Part shown: positions 52,130 through 63,370 of the stretch, in pieces
How positions within the stretch are numbered: the first letter of the stretch is position 1
Layout of the letters: every line of letters begins with the position of its first letter
DNA from: Eublepharis macularius
Lineage: Eukaryota; Chordata; Lepidosauria; Squamata; Eublepharidae
Assembly (NCBI RefSeq): GCF_028583425.1
Contig: NC_072801.1
Coordinates: 65,983,766 to 66,047,765 of the forward strand
Length of the DNA: 64,000 nucleotides
Direction: 5' to 3'
Notes under the pieces: generated by a model
What the model was told of the DNA's origin: nothing
The model's database searches: none
The model's input: only the letters and a program-made list of their open reading frames with translations
Made by a program: the position numbers and the translations under genes

Positions 52130-52373
52130 ATCAAGTTTGATCATGGTGGAAGCCAGGTTCAGATAGCTGGCTCAAATTTTACTCAGCCTTCCATCCTTCC
52201 GAGCTCAGTAAAATAAGTACCCAGTTTCGTGGGGTAAAGTGTAGATGACTGGGGAAGGCAATGGCAAACCACCCCGTAACAAAAGTCTGCCAAGAAAATG
52301 TCATGATGCAACACCTCCCCAAGGGTTAGTAATGACTTGGTGCTTGCACAAGGAACTACCTTTATCTTTTAAA
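52130..52373 (+). mobile_element. SINE, complete, downstream of V2R-E
   Basis: CTCAGCCTTCCATCCTTCCG, the GTAGATGACTGGGGAAGGCAATGGC region, CCACCCCGTAAC, GTCTGCCAAGAAAATGTC, GGTTAGTAATGACTTGG and an ACCTTTATCTTTT end. It is the intact reference for the SINE split by the inversion in copy 1. Confidence 0.75.
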
Positions 52374-52479
52374 GATAATGATTATTAAAATATGCATTAA
52401 CCTTATCTTTATCATACCACAAATAGCCATGCCATCCGAATCTCAAATCATGCCTTTCTAGATCCAATACCAATAGTCT

Positions 52480-52640
52480 TTAGATTTTCAACAATATCCA
52501 TTCTTTCACCCAAAGAAAACAACTTGCAGCAAAATATTATTTCAGATCAGGCAAACCCAATCCCCCCTCTTTCCTTGGGAGAAACTTCACTGCAACCACA
52601 ATTAAAATGAATATTTGCCACATTCCTTTAAGGTTTTGGA
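52480..52640. mobile_element. Decayed L1 ORF2 pieces, copy 2
   Basis: A minus-strand KEGGLGLPDLK block (52575-52540) next to a plus-strand ATTAAAATGAATATTTGCC block. The LGRIA part seen in copy 1 is deleted. Confidence 0.5.
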
Positions 52641-53469
52641 ATATAGTTACCATCAGAGGAGAAGACGTCTGTGGTGTAAGATGGCTTCCAACGCCTGCAT
52701 TGTTGGCTAGGAGAAGCTCAGAAGGTCTCTGTGGGAGCAGTGATAGATGTGCACCACACTGCATGATTTGACTGGGGCAGAGCCCCTATTTTTATAGGGA
52801 AAATATCCCCTTAGGCTGGAGAGTGACTTCAGCCTGGTAAGACAAAGGTCGGTTCCTGGGATGGACAAAAGGTTTTATTACCTTGATGGGTGCTGCTGGA
52901 GCATGACAAAAGGCACAGCTTGCTAGCTTCTGGTGCTTAACAAAGAAACTGTACTTTTAATTGAGTGTCTCCAAGGTGGGAGATTGAATTTGGAGTTATG
53001 ATTAGATGTTCCCAGGAAGCAGCTAAACTTTTCTGAGCTGATTGATGGACCTTGATTGGGGGATAAGTTTTTAACTGGGGTGTGCTTAATAGGGAGAGGG
53101 GATGTTGGAATGTCCAAGGGGAGATAATTAGGTCAGAGCCCTCAATTACATTTTTGTCGACAGAGCTATTCTTCAAGGTTTGGGAGGCAGGAGACAACGA
53201 TGCCTTAATTGCTCAGCATTCCATCAGCCAAGCCCATGCATTTCAGTCTCTTGGCCAGGGGCTGACAATGCTCAGCTGGCTGGCTTCTTTGCTTACTGCA
53301 GCATGAAGCACATTAAGATCAGAGATTTATGGCTTTAATTCATAAGAAGTTATTAAATGGCAGAGGATCGGTGGACTGCTCACAATTCTTGTAGGAATTT
53401 CTTTAAAATATCTGTGTTGTCGATTTTTAATTTACTATTAAATTGTTGAAGAATTTCTCACTCATATTT
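52641..53469. other. Intergenic spacer upstream of V2R-D
   Basis: Parallels 13130-13690 but keeps about 270 bp (53078-53350) missing from copy 1. No exon is seen. Confidence 0.45.
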
Positions 53470-53926
53470 GCCCCCCTAGTCGGAGTGAGAGGCAGACACA
53501 AAGGTTTTGGGTTCAAATGGGCCACTTTATTAAAATGACGACAGCAAACATCAACTACATCAGGGGCCGAACTAGCAGTACTGGTCAGCCCCTGGGGTCA
53601 CTCTTGGACCCTGCCCTAACCTGTTTGGGCGAGCACCTGCTGCCCCGGGTGCAAGCCATCCATCAAATAGCTGGGACCCAACCTGGCCAGGCAGAGTGGT
53701 TCACCCCTGTAAAGCTCCCCCACCCAGCTGTACGGCAGCGGGGGGAGACTGGCTTGTCCAGTGGTCCCCACCCAGGGCGTCTGACCTCGCAGCTGGGCTG
53801 TACGGCAGCCAGCCGCTCCTGAAAGACCCCAATTCCCCACCAATGGGGAGGTTCCAAGGGTGCTTACCAGCCCACCATGGATTTCCCCTAACTGAAATCC
53901 TGCCACCGCAGAGGCCAAGCCTCTGC

Positions 53927-54540
53927 TTAGGCCTCAGCACCCCACAAATGGCTTAAAGCCAACCTAAGCCTCTGCCACAGATCATTCAGAAAAATGCTGT
54001 TACCTCTGGAAGAGAGGTGCACACCATCCCCTCGGTAGAGGTCAACAGACTCGCCCCGAATCTGCGGATGGGGAAAATAGATCCCCAACCCACCTGTCAT
54101 CGCCTTGAAAAGGGCTCTGTTGGCTATCCGCCTAGCCCTTTCCATAGCTCTGTGGTCCAAGCTTCCTGCCACACCCGACGTGGAAGCATTGCCGACCAAA
54201 ATATCAGGATGCTGGGCCACCTCTTCCTGATCTCCAGGAAGTCGTCCTGCACTTGCCATGAAAGGGACATGCCCTTCATCAACCCCAGATCATTGCCCCC
54301 TAAGTGGACAACCAGGATGTGAGGTGGAGGGGCACTCCTTCCGCCAAACAAGAGCGGCAGCAGCCCAGCCCAGCACAGGCCTCTTCTGCCCTACCACTTG
54401 ACAGTAGCCCACCAGCTGAGTCTAAGCTGGGACCCAATCCATGTCCTTCTCGCTTGGTGCGCAGCCCAGAAGACCATACTATGGCCACAGATGAGGATCT
54501 GCACCCTCTCCTGACGAGCCACAGCACCTGCAATAAAAAC
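53927..54540 (-). pseudogene. SGNH (GDSL-like) hydrolase domain of the DIRS/Ngaro element
   Basis: Block I reads VQILICGHSMVFWAA (Ser kept in GHS). Block III is PHILVVHLGGNDLG (GxND), followed by SAMLPRRVW. Block V is LYRGDGVHLSSRGN (catalytic Asp and His). The order matches SGNH hydrolases carried by Ngaro elements, whose role in retrotransposition is unknown. The domain is spread over three frames (54540-54391, 54351-54124, 54259-53927), so this copy is broken. Confidence 0.78.
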
Positions 54541-54599
54541 CATGTCAGGATGATTGACCATGCCCGAGCAGCCTAACATATGCTGCATAAGCACCAGAA

Positions 54600-55461
54600 C
54601 ACCATCATCCCACCCTCTGAATATCGGGTCCGGAGTAACCCATCGCCGCAGCAGTAGAAGCAGCACCAATACAGAAAGAATGGGTCCCAAATCGGACCCC
54701 ACTCAAGCCCAACTTCTGAAGAGCCCTGCCCGTGACTGTCCAAAACTGATATTTAGTCAATGGGGCACTGTCACAGTGGCAAAAAAGAACCCCAGGTGCT
54801 TCTCTCCAGGCACCCACGTAACACCTTAAAGCTGCCACTGGGCATAAATTGGGAATGGCACAGTGGCCAAGCACAACATCCACCCCCCTCTGATGTTCAT
54901 CGCCTTATCCTAATAACCACTTGCTCCCCTACAAATTTCACATATGAAGCCTTAAGGGCATGGCCGGAGTCGTCCTTAAGGGACTGAGGGACAAGCTTGT
55001 TGACTCTGAGAGCACCAAAAAACGCAATCAGCGATGCAGCATGAAACAGCATCTCCTTGAAAGGTGAGCTACAGACCACTGCCCACATGGCTTTTAAACC
55101 CTGGAGGATGCTTGGGGAAATGGGCTGTCTGTCGTCCCTCAGGGTAGCCGATTCATGAGACCAACCCTCCAACATTTTCCGTATGCAGAAGTCCCCTGTG
55201 GCATCCGACAACCCACGAGCTTTAGCGGCAAAAGCCAGTGCCACAAGTTGGCTACGTATATACTTGACCCCTAGCCCCTTACCTTTTTGAGCCACGCAGA
55301 AGCGCGCTACATGCTCCACTGGGATAGGCCACAACTGGCGGAGACCTACCTCCTGGCCTGAATGCAGAAAACTGCTTTACCGCCCGGCCATATGCCCTAC
55401 TAGTACTAGGGGCAATGGCTAATTGGATGGCCCTGGAGGCCTCAGCATCCCAATCCTCCAT
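54600..55461 (-). pseudogene. Tyrosine recombinase of DIRS/Ngaro element, catalytic Arg lost
   Basis: The N-terminal SAM-like part AIAPSTSRAYGRAVKQFSAF is followed by MWPIPVEHVARFC and FFGALRVNKLVPQSL (first catalytic Arg region). The HxxR box reads FGTHSFCIGAASTAAAMGY, so the second Arg is Cys. The nucleophilic Tyr cannot be found after IQRVGGW. Two frame breaks occur. Such enzymes integrate circular cDNA in place of a DDE integrase. Confidence 0.82.
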
Positions 55462-55469
55462 AGCTCCTG

Positions 55470-55955
55470 AGGTACCAGGGCTGGCAGCAAATCGGCCTTG
55501 GGGGCAAGCTGTCGAAACCAGTCCATCTGCAGATGAGACAAGGCGACTGCCACCTCATTGTTTACCCCAGGGATGTGCCTGGGCAAAAACAATATATTAA
55601 GGTGCAGGCACCTTAAGGTGAAGGCACAGACCAAGTTCATGACCCGGGGCGATTTGGAAGAAAGGGAATTCACAACTTGAACGACTGCCATGTTATCGCA
55701 CCAAAAGTGCACGGAGTGGTTAGCAAGTTCCTCCCCCCAAAGATAAACCACCACCAAGATTGGGAAGAACTCAAGCAACGTTGAGTCCCTATGTAAACCT
55801 GCTTCCACCCAATCGCCGGGCCAACTAGCCACACACCAGTGTCCCCTGAAATAAATTCCAAACCCTATGGAACCAGAGGCATCCGAGGAAACTTGCAGGT
55901 CCCCTTCTAACAGCAGCTCCTGTCTCCAGAAGGAGACCCCGTTAAATCCCTTCAA
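55470..55955 (-). pseudogene. RNase H domain of DIRS/Ngaro element
   Basis: LQVSSDASGSIGFGIYF (first Asp), STLLEFFPILVVVYLWG (Glu), HFWCDNMAVVQVVNSLSS (second Asp) and RHIPGVNNEVAVALSH, where the last Asp of the usual ADALSR is replaced. One open frame (55955-55419). Confidence 0.82.
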
Positions 55956-55964
55956 AAATTGGAG

Positions 55965-57093
55965 CTAGACCCCCAGATCTTCCCGCATTCCTTCCAAAAT
56001 GCACATCCTATGGTAAGGGAGCCGAAGGGTCCCCATAGCGTCACAAAGATGCCGCAGGAAAGCACTGCCAGGAGCCACCACCTTGCATGCAAATTTAAGG
56101 TGGCCAACTACCTGCTGAAGCTCTAATAAGGACACCTTACGCTGACCCAGTAGGGTCCGCAATCGTGCCTTAAAATTGAGGAGCTTTTCAACCAGCAGCC
56201 TTGAAGTCTGCTGCACAGTATCCAATTCAATACCCAGGAAGGTCAAGACAATTGATGGGCCCTCCGTCTTCTCGTGCGCAAGGGGAACACCCAACTCATC
56301 CGCCAGGCGGATAAAATCTTCCTCAATGATTAAAATGCTACCAACAACAAGGAGGGACTCTGCAAAAGCAATACTAACAATGACAGGGAAAAACCCTTAA
56401 GAGTCCAAATGAAGCACTACCAGGTGCAATGATTTATCATTCATCAATTTAGAGTGCTAAATGCTAATGTATTTCACTGCAACTCAAATATAACAATTAT
56501 TGTCAGTTGTTACATCATATGAGACTTTTGGGACTGCACCTTATATCCATATATGCAGAAAGTTATATGGGATGATATTGTCTTGGCATGAACTATGTAC
56601 TAGTATGAAATGATGTTATTTTTGGTAATGTGCATTATCTTTGTGTGAAATACATTAGCATTTAGCACTCTAAATTGATGAATAATAAATCATTGCACCT
56701 GGTAGTGCTTCATTTGGACTCTTAAGGGTTTTTCCCTGTCATTGTTAGGATAAAATCTTCCAACAGGTGGGCACACTGTCCCGTCCCTGAGGGCCCCACC
56801 AGGATAAAATCATCTAAATAGTGGGCAGTGTCACGGCAGCACTGCCGCTGATGTAAAGCCCACTCCAAAAATGTACTAAAATGTTCAAAAACAGCGCATG
56901 AGATAGAACACCCCATCGGGAGGGCCCTGTCCATATAAAATTGACCCTCAAAAGCAAACCCGAGGAGCTCAAAGTCCTCCGGGTGAATAGGGAGGAGATG
57001 GAATGCCAACTTGATGTCACATTTCGCCATTTCCGCTCCCCAACCACAACGTCTAACCACCTTAACAGCTTGGTCGAAAGACGTGTAGCGCAC
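55965..57093 (-). pseudogene. Reverse transcriptase of DIRS/Ngaro element, split by insertion
   Basis: Reads MRYTSFDQAVKVV, then AKCDIKLAFHLLPIHPEDFE (motif A), RALPMGCSISCAVFEHFSTF (motif B), HYLDDFILVGPSG (motif C, DD kept) and CAHLLEDF. The 425-bp insertion 56323-56747 follows, and beyond it LGVPLAHEKTEGPS and LTFLGIELDT with the connection domain. The N-terminal finger region is missing. Confidence 0.85.
56323..56747 (-). mobile_element. Short non-coding PLE-like insertion in the DIRS RT
   Basis: A 14-bp duplication GGATAAAATCTTCC (56309-56322 and 56748-56761). On the minus strand it starts TAACAATGACAGGGAAAAAC and carries a roughly 100-bp inverse near its other end, then 52 nt more (56374-56323). 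Long target duplication plus an inverted arm that stops short of the 3' end is the same design as PLE-2 and PLE-3, so I place it with PLEs and not with cut-and-paste MITEs. Confidence 0.6.
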
Positions 57094-57912
57094 AGAGCAC
57101 GTGCTCTGGTATCATAACGGCATGAAAGGGGAACTAAAAGCACGGCCTGCGCCCACAGGGCCTGCTGCCCCTTCCCCCCTTTCCACAGCGAAGAGCGGCG
57201 TGCAGGGAAAAAACTGCTCCGCTAGGCTCGACGCAGCAGCAGGTAGCGGGAAGCCAAATCAAACCTCGTGCCAGAAAATGTCCAATGAGGCGACGAGCAA
57301 GCGACGAGGGCCCAACGGACCCACCCTCTGCGCTGGAACCCGCGCCTGACCAAGAGAGAGTGGAGCGGCCGCGGCTAAAAGACCCGCTGGCGCACAGCTG
57401 CTCCACAAACCCAGGCAGGCTCGCAGGTAATGCCGCTCCGGAGAGCAATCTAAAGCTTCGTGCTGGGGAAGCAAAACTGACGTCTTGCTTCCACTGAGCA
57501 TGAGGCAGACTGAGCTCTGAGGGCGGAGTGGCAAGCTACAGCCATGAAGCCCTGCCCCCAGCAGCTAAGCCCCATATGAAGGGCTGGACTCCCTGGCTCC
57601 ATCCAGCCAGGGAGGCAAACGACTGCCACCAGCCTAAGGGGCCTATGCCGCTGTCTGGGTTAGTAGGATTCTTCTCACAAAATAAAATATCGTGTCCTGT
57701 GGGAGATTTTTAAAAATTTTTTGTAATCCTGGAGTTACTTATATATGCTTTGTCAATTTCTGGATACTGGTCCTCCTTTTTTGTCCAAAAAGTTGGTCAA
57801 AATCACCTTCATCTTTGTCATCTGGAATTGATCTGAACCTCAGAGAAAGCTCCTTTTCTCTCATCCTATTATATAAAAGGCAAGCCGTATCCCTTGGTTT
57901 TTATCCTGATGC

Positions 57913-58430
57913 ACCACCAGAGGGCACCACCACAGTGGGAAGGCCAGGAGAGGTGGTCCATTCCTCCAGAGGGCATGCCATGGTGGGAAGTCTAATTGAG
58001 GTGCCCTGTTTCTCCAGAGGGTGCACTGCAGCGGGAAGATCAATTGAGGTGGCCCTTCGCTCCTGAAGGCGCACCGCAGTGGGAAGGCCAAGCAAGGCAG
58101 CCATTCACTCATAAGGGTGCATCATGGCAGGAAGCCCAGGCAAGGAGGCTCTGTCCTTGAGAAGGCATGTCCTGGCAGGAAGCCCAGTTGAGGTGGCCTC
58201 TCCCTCTGGAGGGCATTCCACAGTAGGACGGCAAGGAGAAGCAGCCAGTTCCCCCAGAGGGCATGCCATGGTGGGAAACTCAAGGTGGGAAACCCAAGGT
58301 TGTCAGTCCCTCCAGAGGGCGTGCGGCAGTGGGAAGTCTAGTTAAAGTGGGCAGCCCCCCCCTCCCAGAGGGCGCACTGTGGTGGGAAGGCCATGCGAGG
58401 CTGCCCATCCCTCCAGAGGATGTGCCATGG
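57913..58430 (+). repeat. 48-bp minisatellite upstream of V2R-D
   Basis: Counterpart of 13945-14465, same unit and position relative to exon 1. Several boxes read CCAGAGGGCRY. Confidence 0.8.
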
Positions 58431-58945
58431 TTAATGAATTTGGAATCCCGAATATATCAAAGATTCTCTAATATTATTTGGCATACCTGGATAATGCCAA
58501 ATCAGCATGTATATACTTTGTATGCCAATACTAAATCAGCCATGACTTGAGCGCACTCTCCAACACCACCACTTACTACCAATTGAAACTCAGGTTGTTG
58601 TAGACATAACTCATCAGAAAACAAACGTAGGAGTATGAAACCTGGGGCTTTGGGAAAGGTATTGCCTCTGTCCTGTAATTATGAAAATTACTATGATCAA
58701 ACTATGCTTCCCATGCATTGCCTGCCTCCACCTACTAAATTAACTGCTAAACAAGTGAAATTAAACTCCATAAGTTGTGACAAGTCAAACAAATCCAGAT
58801 CACAGTGATCTGAGAGGTTACCTTGAGGGAGGCAGAGTTCTGTCCAATGAAATCCTGAAATTATCACTTGGAGGAGAACCCAGGGATAGATAGCATGATA
58901 AGTATTTTGAGAGTGGATGTCAATAACCACACTGCATTGGACACG

Positions 58946-59190
58946 ATGCAGGAGGTCAGCTTGAACTGGAGCAGAAAACGGCAAACAGTCCAATGGCTTT
59001 TCTTCGTGCTATGCCACCTCTCGCTTCCTTCTCAGGCTTTCAACAGAAATTTGAATTCTGTGTGCAGAAAACTTGAATTTGTTTCACAGAGGACGGAATA
59101 TGTTGTTCTGGCTGAAATAGTATCCATTTCACTTGGAGAAGCAGAAATAATGAACTTTACAGAAAAGGAATATCCTTTCTCAGATAATTG
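58946..59190 (+). CDS. V2R-D exon 1
   Basis: ATG at 58946; donor ATAATTG/GTAAGC, phase 2. Same length as V2R-C exon 1, with only in-frame substitutions, which supports it as coding. Confidence 0.65.
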
Positions 59191-62100
59191 GTAAGCACCA
59201 GTCATTGATGAAATACATAGCAGACTTCAGCCTTTGTCATTCATTTAAGAATACCTTTATTTGCATAACAATGTGAACGTGCACAGCCAGCAGGAAGACA
59301 AGACCACCGTCACCTGAATATTTAAACCAATCCTCTCCTCTTGGATGCATGACAGAGGAATTTAGCCACAGACTCAATGGTCTCATGCTTTTGGGTGAAT
59401 CATAGCAGGGAAGTCTTACTGACATCAGATTGTCCATCGTGATTTTGCACAGTAGGTTCTAAATATACAGCACGGACATCACAATAGAATAAATAATACA
59501 GGAAAGTGTGTTCAGTACTTTCTAGCTCCCTCAGACCACAGGTACATAGCTTCGTGGAGTATGGGGTTTTCTTAAACCTCCCATACAATACGGCAAAAGG
59601 AAGCACCTTAAACTGAGCTAATTTGGCACTCCCGGCTGCAGCAACGCTGCTTAGCCGGGGGCCATGTTTTGCAGGCTTGCCCGGGAATGAGACAGACTCC
59701 CTTCCCGGGCATACGGGTATTTGGCCGGGGGCGGAGCCTGAGCCTTAGAAGGCGGCTCCGCTTTCCCGGCCTCCCAGTTGCTGGTTTCGCTCGGCCCACC
59801 CACCTCACCCTGTTGTAGTGCAGGATTAGCCGGCTGCTGTTACCAGAGCCAGGTAGGAATTTTTTGCCCCTGTTACCGTATCGACTGTTGGTGCGGGGGT
59901 TTTTTCGCCTACCTTGCACTGCTGGCAGAGGTGATGGTTTTTGGCCGGGGTGGTGCCGTTTAGGTTTCCCTGGCAGGAGATTCTCGGGGAATAGGGAGCG
60001 GGCCGGTGAGCACCCAGTGGCATTTCCCCCATACGTGGGGGAACAGGGTCTGCCATCAGTGCGGTATGCTTGTGACGGCTACCAGTGCACAGGCAGACGC
60101 CTGCGGGGATCCCCAGGAACAAGTCCTTCCCTCATGCTGTACGGCTGGGGCGATTGGAGCTTGATGGGGGGATCCATTAGCCTGGCTGGCCGGGTTGCAG
60201 CCATTCTATGAATGGCCTACACTCGGGGCTTTGGGGCTCGCCCAGACAGGCCAAGGCGGTGGTCAGGTGTGACCCCGTGGCTTGACCTGTACCGCATAGT
60301 TGGCCCTTGCCGTAGTTACAGTTATTATATGTTGTAGTTATATTAATAAACGGCCATTTATCTCCAAGCCTGTGTCTGTCTCTTTTTACGGCTAAGCTTG
60401 CAACATGAATGCTCTCCGAAGGTAAAGGGAAGTCAGACAAGAGAAATACTCTGCCAAGGAACCATTTGGAAAGATCCCCCATCAAAAAGGGGAGCATCTG
60501 CCAGAGGCAAGGCTTCTCCGTTCTTGTGTCTCAATATCTATGAGTCTTTGATTGAAACATGTGTGCAATGAGGCTATTAGGGCTGCTCCTAAAGGGCAGA
60601 TGCAACCCAAATGTAATGGTTACAATCCATGCTTTTGTCTCCAACTGTCTTTGGTTGGTCTCCATGGATATAGCTGCGTAAGGCGCACACACTGGGAGCA
60701 AGGCTGTTAATGATCGATTGTTTTGGATGTCTTTCATTCATAGAGTCACCCTATGTGTAAGTCAGAAGTGACCTGACAGCATGTAACATACACAATTCTC
60801 ACATTATTTCACCATGGAAGAAGGAAAAATCATTCATGTATGAATTCTCCATATTTGTCAGCTTTATTAACAGCAGTGCAGTGAGTTAAACAATCTAAGT
60901 AACCACAGGCCTCCATTTCACACTAGAAGACAAATGATTCAACTTCCATTTCGGAAAATACTTTGGAACTTTTATTTGAGTTCTTCGATCATACCTCAGT
61001 TTGGAGTTGCTGTACGGCACAGAATTCCTTCTTTTTTCTAAGTAAGCTCATTGGTTTTATAAATAGCATTTTTAGTATCATTCACAAGCCTGCAAGCCAT
61101 GTGTGTAGACTGCAGAATCCGATAGGAACATTCTGCAATCTCCTGAGACAATTCCCTGTCCTGTAGAGCTGCTGCTAACACAATCCTGCTCTGCAGAACG
61201 TACATCAACCTATCCAGGTGTGGCTCACTCTTAAATCTCTGTAGAATTGCTTATCCATGCAGGAGACCATGAAACTCTGGCAGCAAAATCAGAGGCCAAC
61301 TCATGCCCCCTTCCCCTCTGGAATTCTACTTGTTATTATAATGTTGCCCATAAAGCACAGTGATGATAGAATTAAGTATGTATGCAAGCATTTTCTTCTT
61401 TTCTTTGTAATTGCTGGGTTTATGATGTGTGCAGACAAAGAGGGACATTTTGAGTCTTTGAAGTTACCAGAATTGTCTAGTCTTTTCGCTTCTATTCCTG
61501 ACAGCTTTGCACGTAGAGCGGTTCTTGGGGTTTTTTTAGAGAATATCTTTAAAAAGCAAGGTATCAAAGCTTGTGGAATTTCATTGCAGGTTAATCCCTA
61601 AAAACTACCAGCACTTATCGGCCTTTAATTTTGCTGTGGATGAGATCAACCAGAATACCCATCTCTTGCCCAACATCTCACTCAGATACATTATGGGAAA
61701 CAATAATTTCAATGCAATGTTAACCAGCCAGAACACTTTGGAGCTCCTGGAAAGGCACCAGGGGAATCCCACCAATTACAACTGCAACAGCAAGAAGAAT
61801 GTAATGGCTGCCATAGGTGCCCTCTCCTCTCAAAACTCAATTCAGATGGCCAACGTGTTAACAAACTACAAGATCCCCCAGGTATGCATGCTCTGAGGAA
61901 TGTGCGTAGCAATCACTTGGTAGCAGAGAAGTTCAATGTGTCCTCCAAAACTGTATTTTTGTGTAACAGGAATTGTAAGGTTCAGTAGACAGACAATTGA
62001 TATTCTAAGACAATTTTATTTCTGCATATCCTTACAGACCACTTCTTCTCAAGCAGTAAGGTGAGTACTGACTAGGCAGATGCTTAATGACTCCCTTGAA

Positions 62101-63370
62101 TATCTTGAAAGATCAATGTCATAATTCCTGAGGTTCTTCTGGAATGCCTAGCTCCAAAATCTCCCCAGGGCTCTACCTCAGTCCCAGAGTTTCGTAGCAG
62201 AATTTGTAGAAACATGAGAAACCAGGCTTTCAGGGTTGTTGCTCAAATGTTAAGATTTGTTTTGTGATATTCATTGGCAGAACAATTCATTGTGCCGAAA
62301 ACATAACTCATGGTTTATAAAACTAATGTGTTCCCCCCCCCCCCAGTATTTTATTATCATTATGTTAGCTCAGTTAGAAAGATAATAGAAATCAACTTTT
62401 TTTTAAAAAAAGTATATATATGTAAAACCAGTAATTGAAGATTTGTATTGTGATATCAAAGATGTAACTCTTGTTTTAAAAAATTGAGTGATGCAGTTCT
62501 CCATATTAAAAATACATTTCCCCCTCGTATTAGCTAAGTTACGGCTCCTTTGATCCAGTGCTGAGTGATAAGATTAAGTTCCCTTTTTTCTATCGGATGG
62601 TTCCCAGCGAAAACGCTCAGTATGTGGGGATCGTTCAGCTGCTCAAGCATTTTGGATGGACGTGGGTCGGCCTCCTCACGTCCGATGATGAGAGTGGAGA
62701 ATCTTTTCTGCAGACCCTGAGACCCAGGCTCCTCCAGAACAGCATTTGTCTTGCTTTTACACAAATGATGCCAATTATACTGCATAACAAACCAAGTAAA
62801 ATCCTAGTTGGCATCTTTTCTTCTCTCTGGTTGTATGAAGTGAATGTCATCCTTGTTCATGGAGATATTCTGTCCATGGATAAGTTACGAATAATGCTGC
62901 TGGTATATGAATCTGATGACCTGCCTCCAATGCAGAGGGTGTGGATCATAACTGCTCAGTGGGATTTCACAGCCGTGATTGCTTGGAATGGTTTCCCAGC
63001 ACAATCCCTCAATGGTACCTTGTCCTTTGACCTGCACACAAAAGTGGTGCCAAGATTTGAGGAGTTCCTTGACAGCACAGGTCCAGTGAATGTTCCTTTG
63101 ATCCTCAATTTCTGGCAAACATCATTTAAGTGTTCTTTCCCAGAGTTTAATCAACTTTCTACAAACCTTCCCCTCTGTACTGGGGAAGAGAAGCTGAGGA
63201 ACCTCCCTGGGTCTGTGTTTCAAATGAGAATGTCTGGCCATAGCTACAGCATCTATAATGCGGCTTACGCTGTAGCACATGCTCTCCATGCCCTGCATTC
63301 ATCACTTGTCAAATGGAGAGCAATGAGCCATGGAGACAGATGGAATTTTGGGGATATTCAGCCATGGCAG
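58946..63370 (+). CDS. V2R-D: vomeronasal type-2 receptor, exons 1-3, continues beyond window
   Basis: Paralog of V2R-C. Exons: 58946-59190 (245 nt), 61590-61881 (292 nt), 62534-63370 (837 nt), the same lengths and phases as V2R-C, with GT/AG borders and no stops. Exon 1 has the signal-like WLFFVLCHLSLP run and the [20 protein letters not shown] block. Exon 2 reads [20 protein letters not shown] ... YKIPQ. Exon 3 reads [20 protein letters not shown] ... DIQPWQ, ending CAG/GTGAGT. Substitutions cluster in the flytrap (e.g. LLVYESDDLPPM versus [12 protein letters not shown] in V2R-C), where ligand contacts lie. Exons 4-6 are outside the window, so intactness is unproven. Confidence 0.88.
59240..59630 (-). 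mobile_element. LINE 3' fragment in V2R-D intron 1 (part 1)
   Basis: Counterpart of 15396-15765, with the ESTEHTFLYYLFYCDV-like block. Interrupted at 59631 by an LTR-like insertion. Confidence 0.55.
59631..60402 (+). mobile_element. Solo-LTR-like insertion, copy 2 only
   Basis: 772 bp absent from copy 1, where GAGCTAACATGAACGC is continuous (about 15762). It starts TTTGGCACTCCCGGCTGCAG and ends CTAAGCTTGCA. It is CpG-rich at the 5' side and carries ATTAATAAACGG (polyadenylation-type signal) about 55 bp before the end, then TGTGTCTGTCTCTTTTTACG. No ORF with homology. Only AA is shared at the two junctions, so no clear target duplication is seen. A Ty3- or ERV-type solo LTR is the best guess. 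Confidence 0.5.
60403..60745 (-). mobile_element. LINE 3' fragment in V2R-D intron 1 (part 2)
   Basis: Counterpart of 15765-16100; the 5' side of the same decayed LINE. Confidence 0.5.
61590..61881 (+). CDS. V2R-D exon 2
   Basis: Acceptor TTTCATTGCAG, donor CCCAG/GTATGC; V2R KNYQH...YKIPQ exon with Cys in NYNCNSKK. Confidence 0.92.
62534..63370 (+). CDS. V2R-D exon 3
   Basis: Acceptor GTATTAG, donor GGCAG/GTGAGT. 279 codons open, including [20 protein letters not shown]. Confidence 0.93.

Larger units (their letters stand above)
53470..57667 (-). mobile_element. DIRS/Ngaro-type tyrosine-recombinase retroelement, dead
   Basis: Interrupts sequence that is continuous in copy 1 (CATATTTATTCTTACG at about 13704). 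On the minus strand it encodes RT, RNase H, tyrosine recombinase, then an SGNH hydrolase, the gene set described for Ngaro-like elements. Gag and the RT N-terminus are missing, and the 5' part (57667-57100) is CpG-rich with no ORF I recognise. Several frame breaks are present. It inserted after the segmental duplication. Confidence 0.82.

Noticed and set aside
53517-54829. Plus-strand frames of 70-100 codons
   Set aside because: They are antisense to the hydrolase and recombinase regions of the DIRS/Ngaro element.
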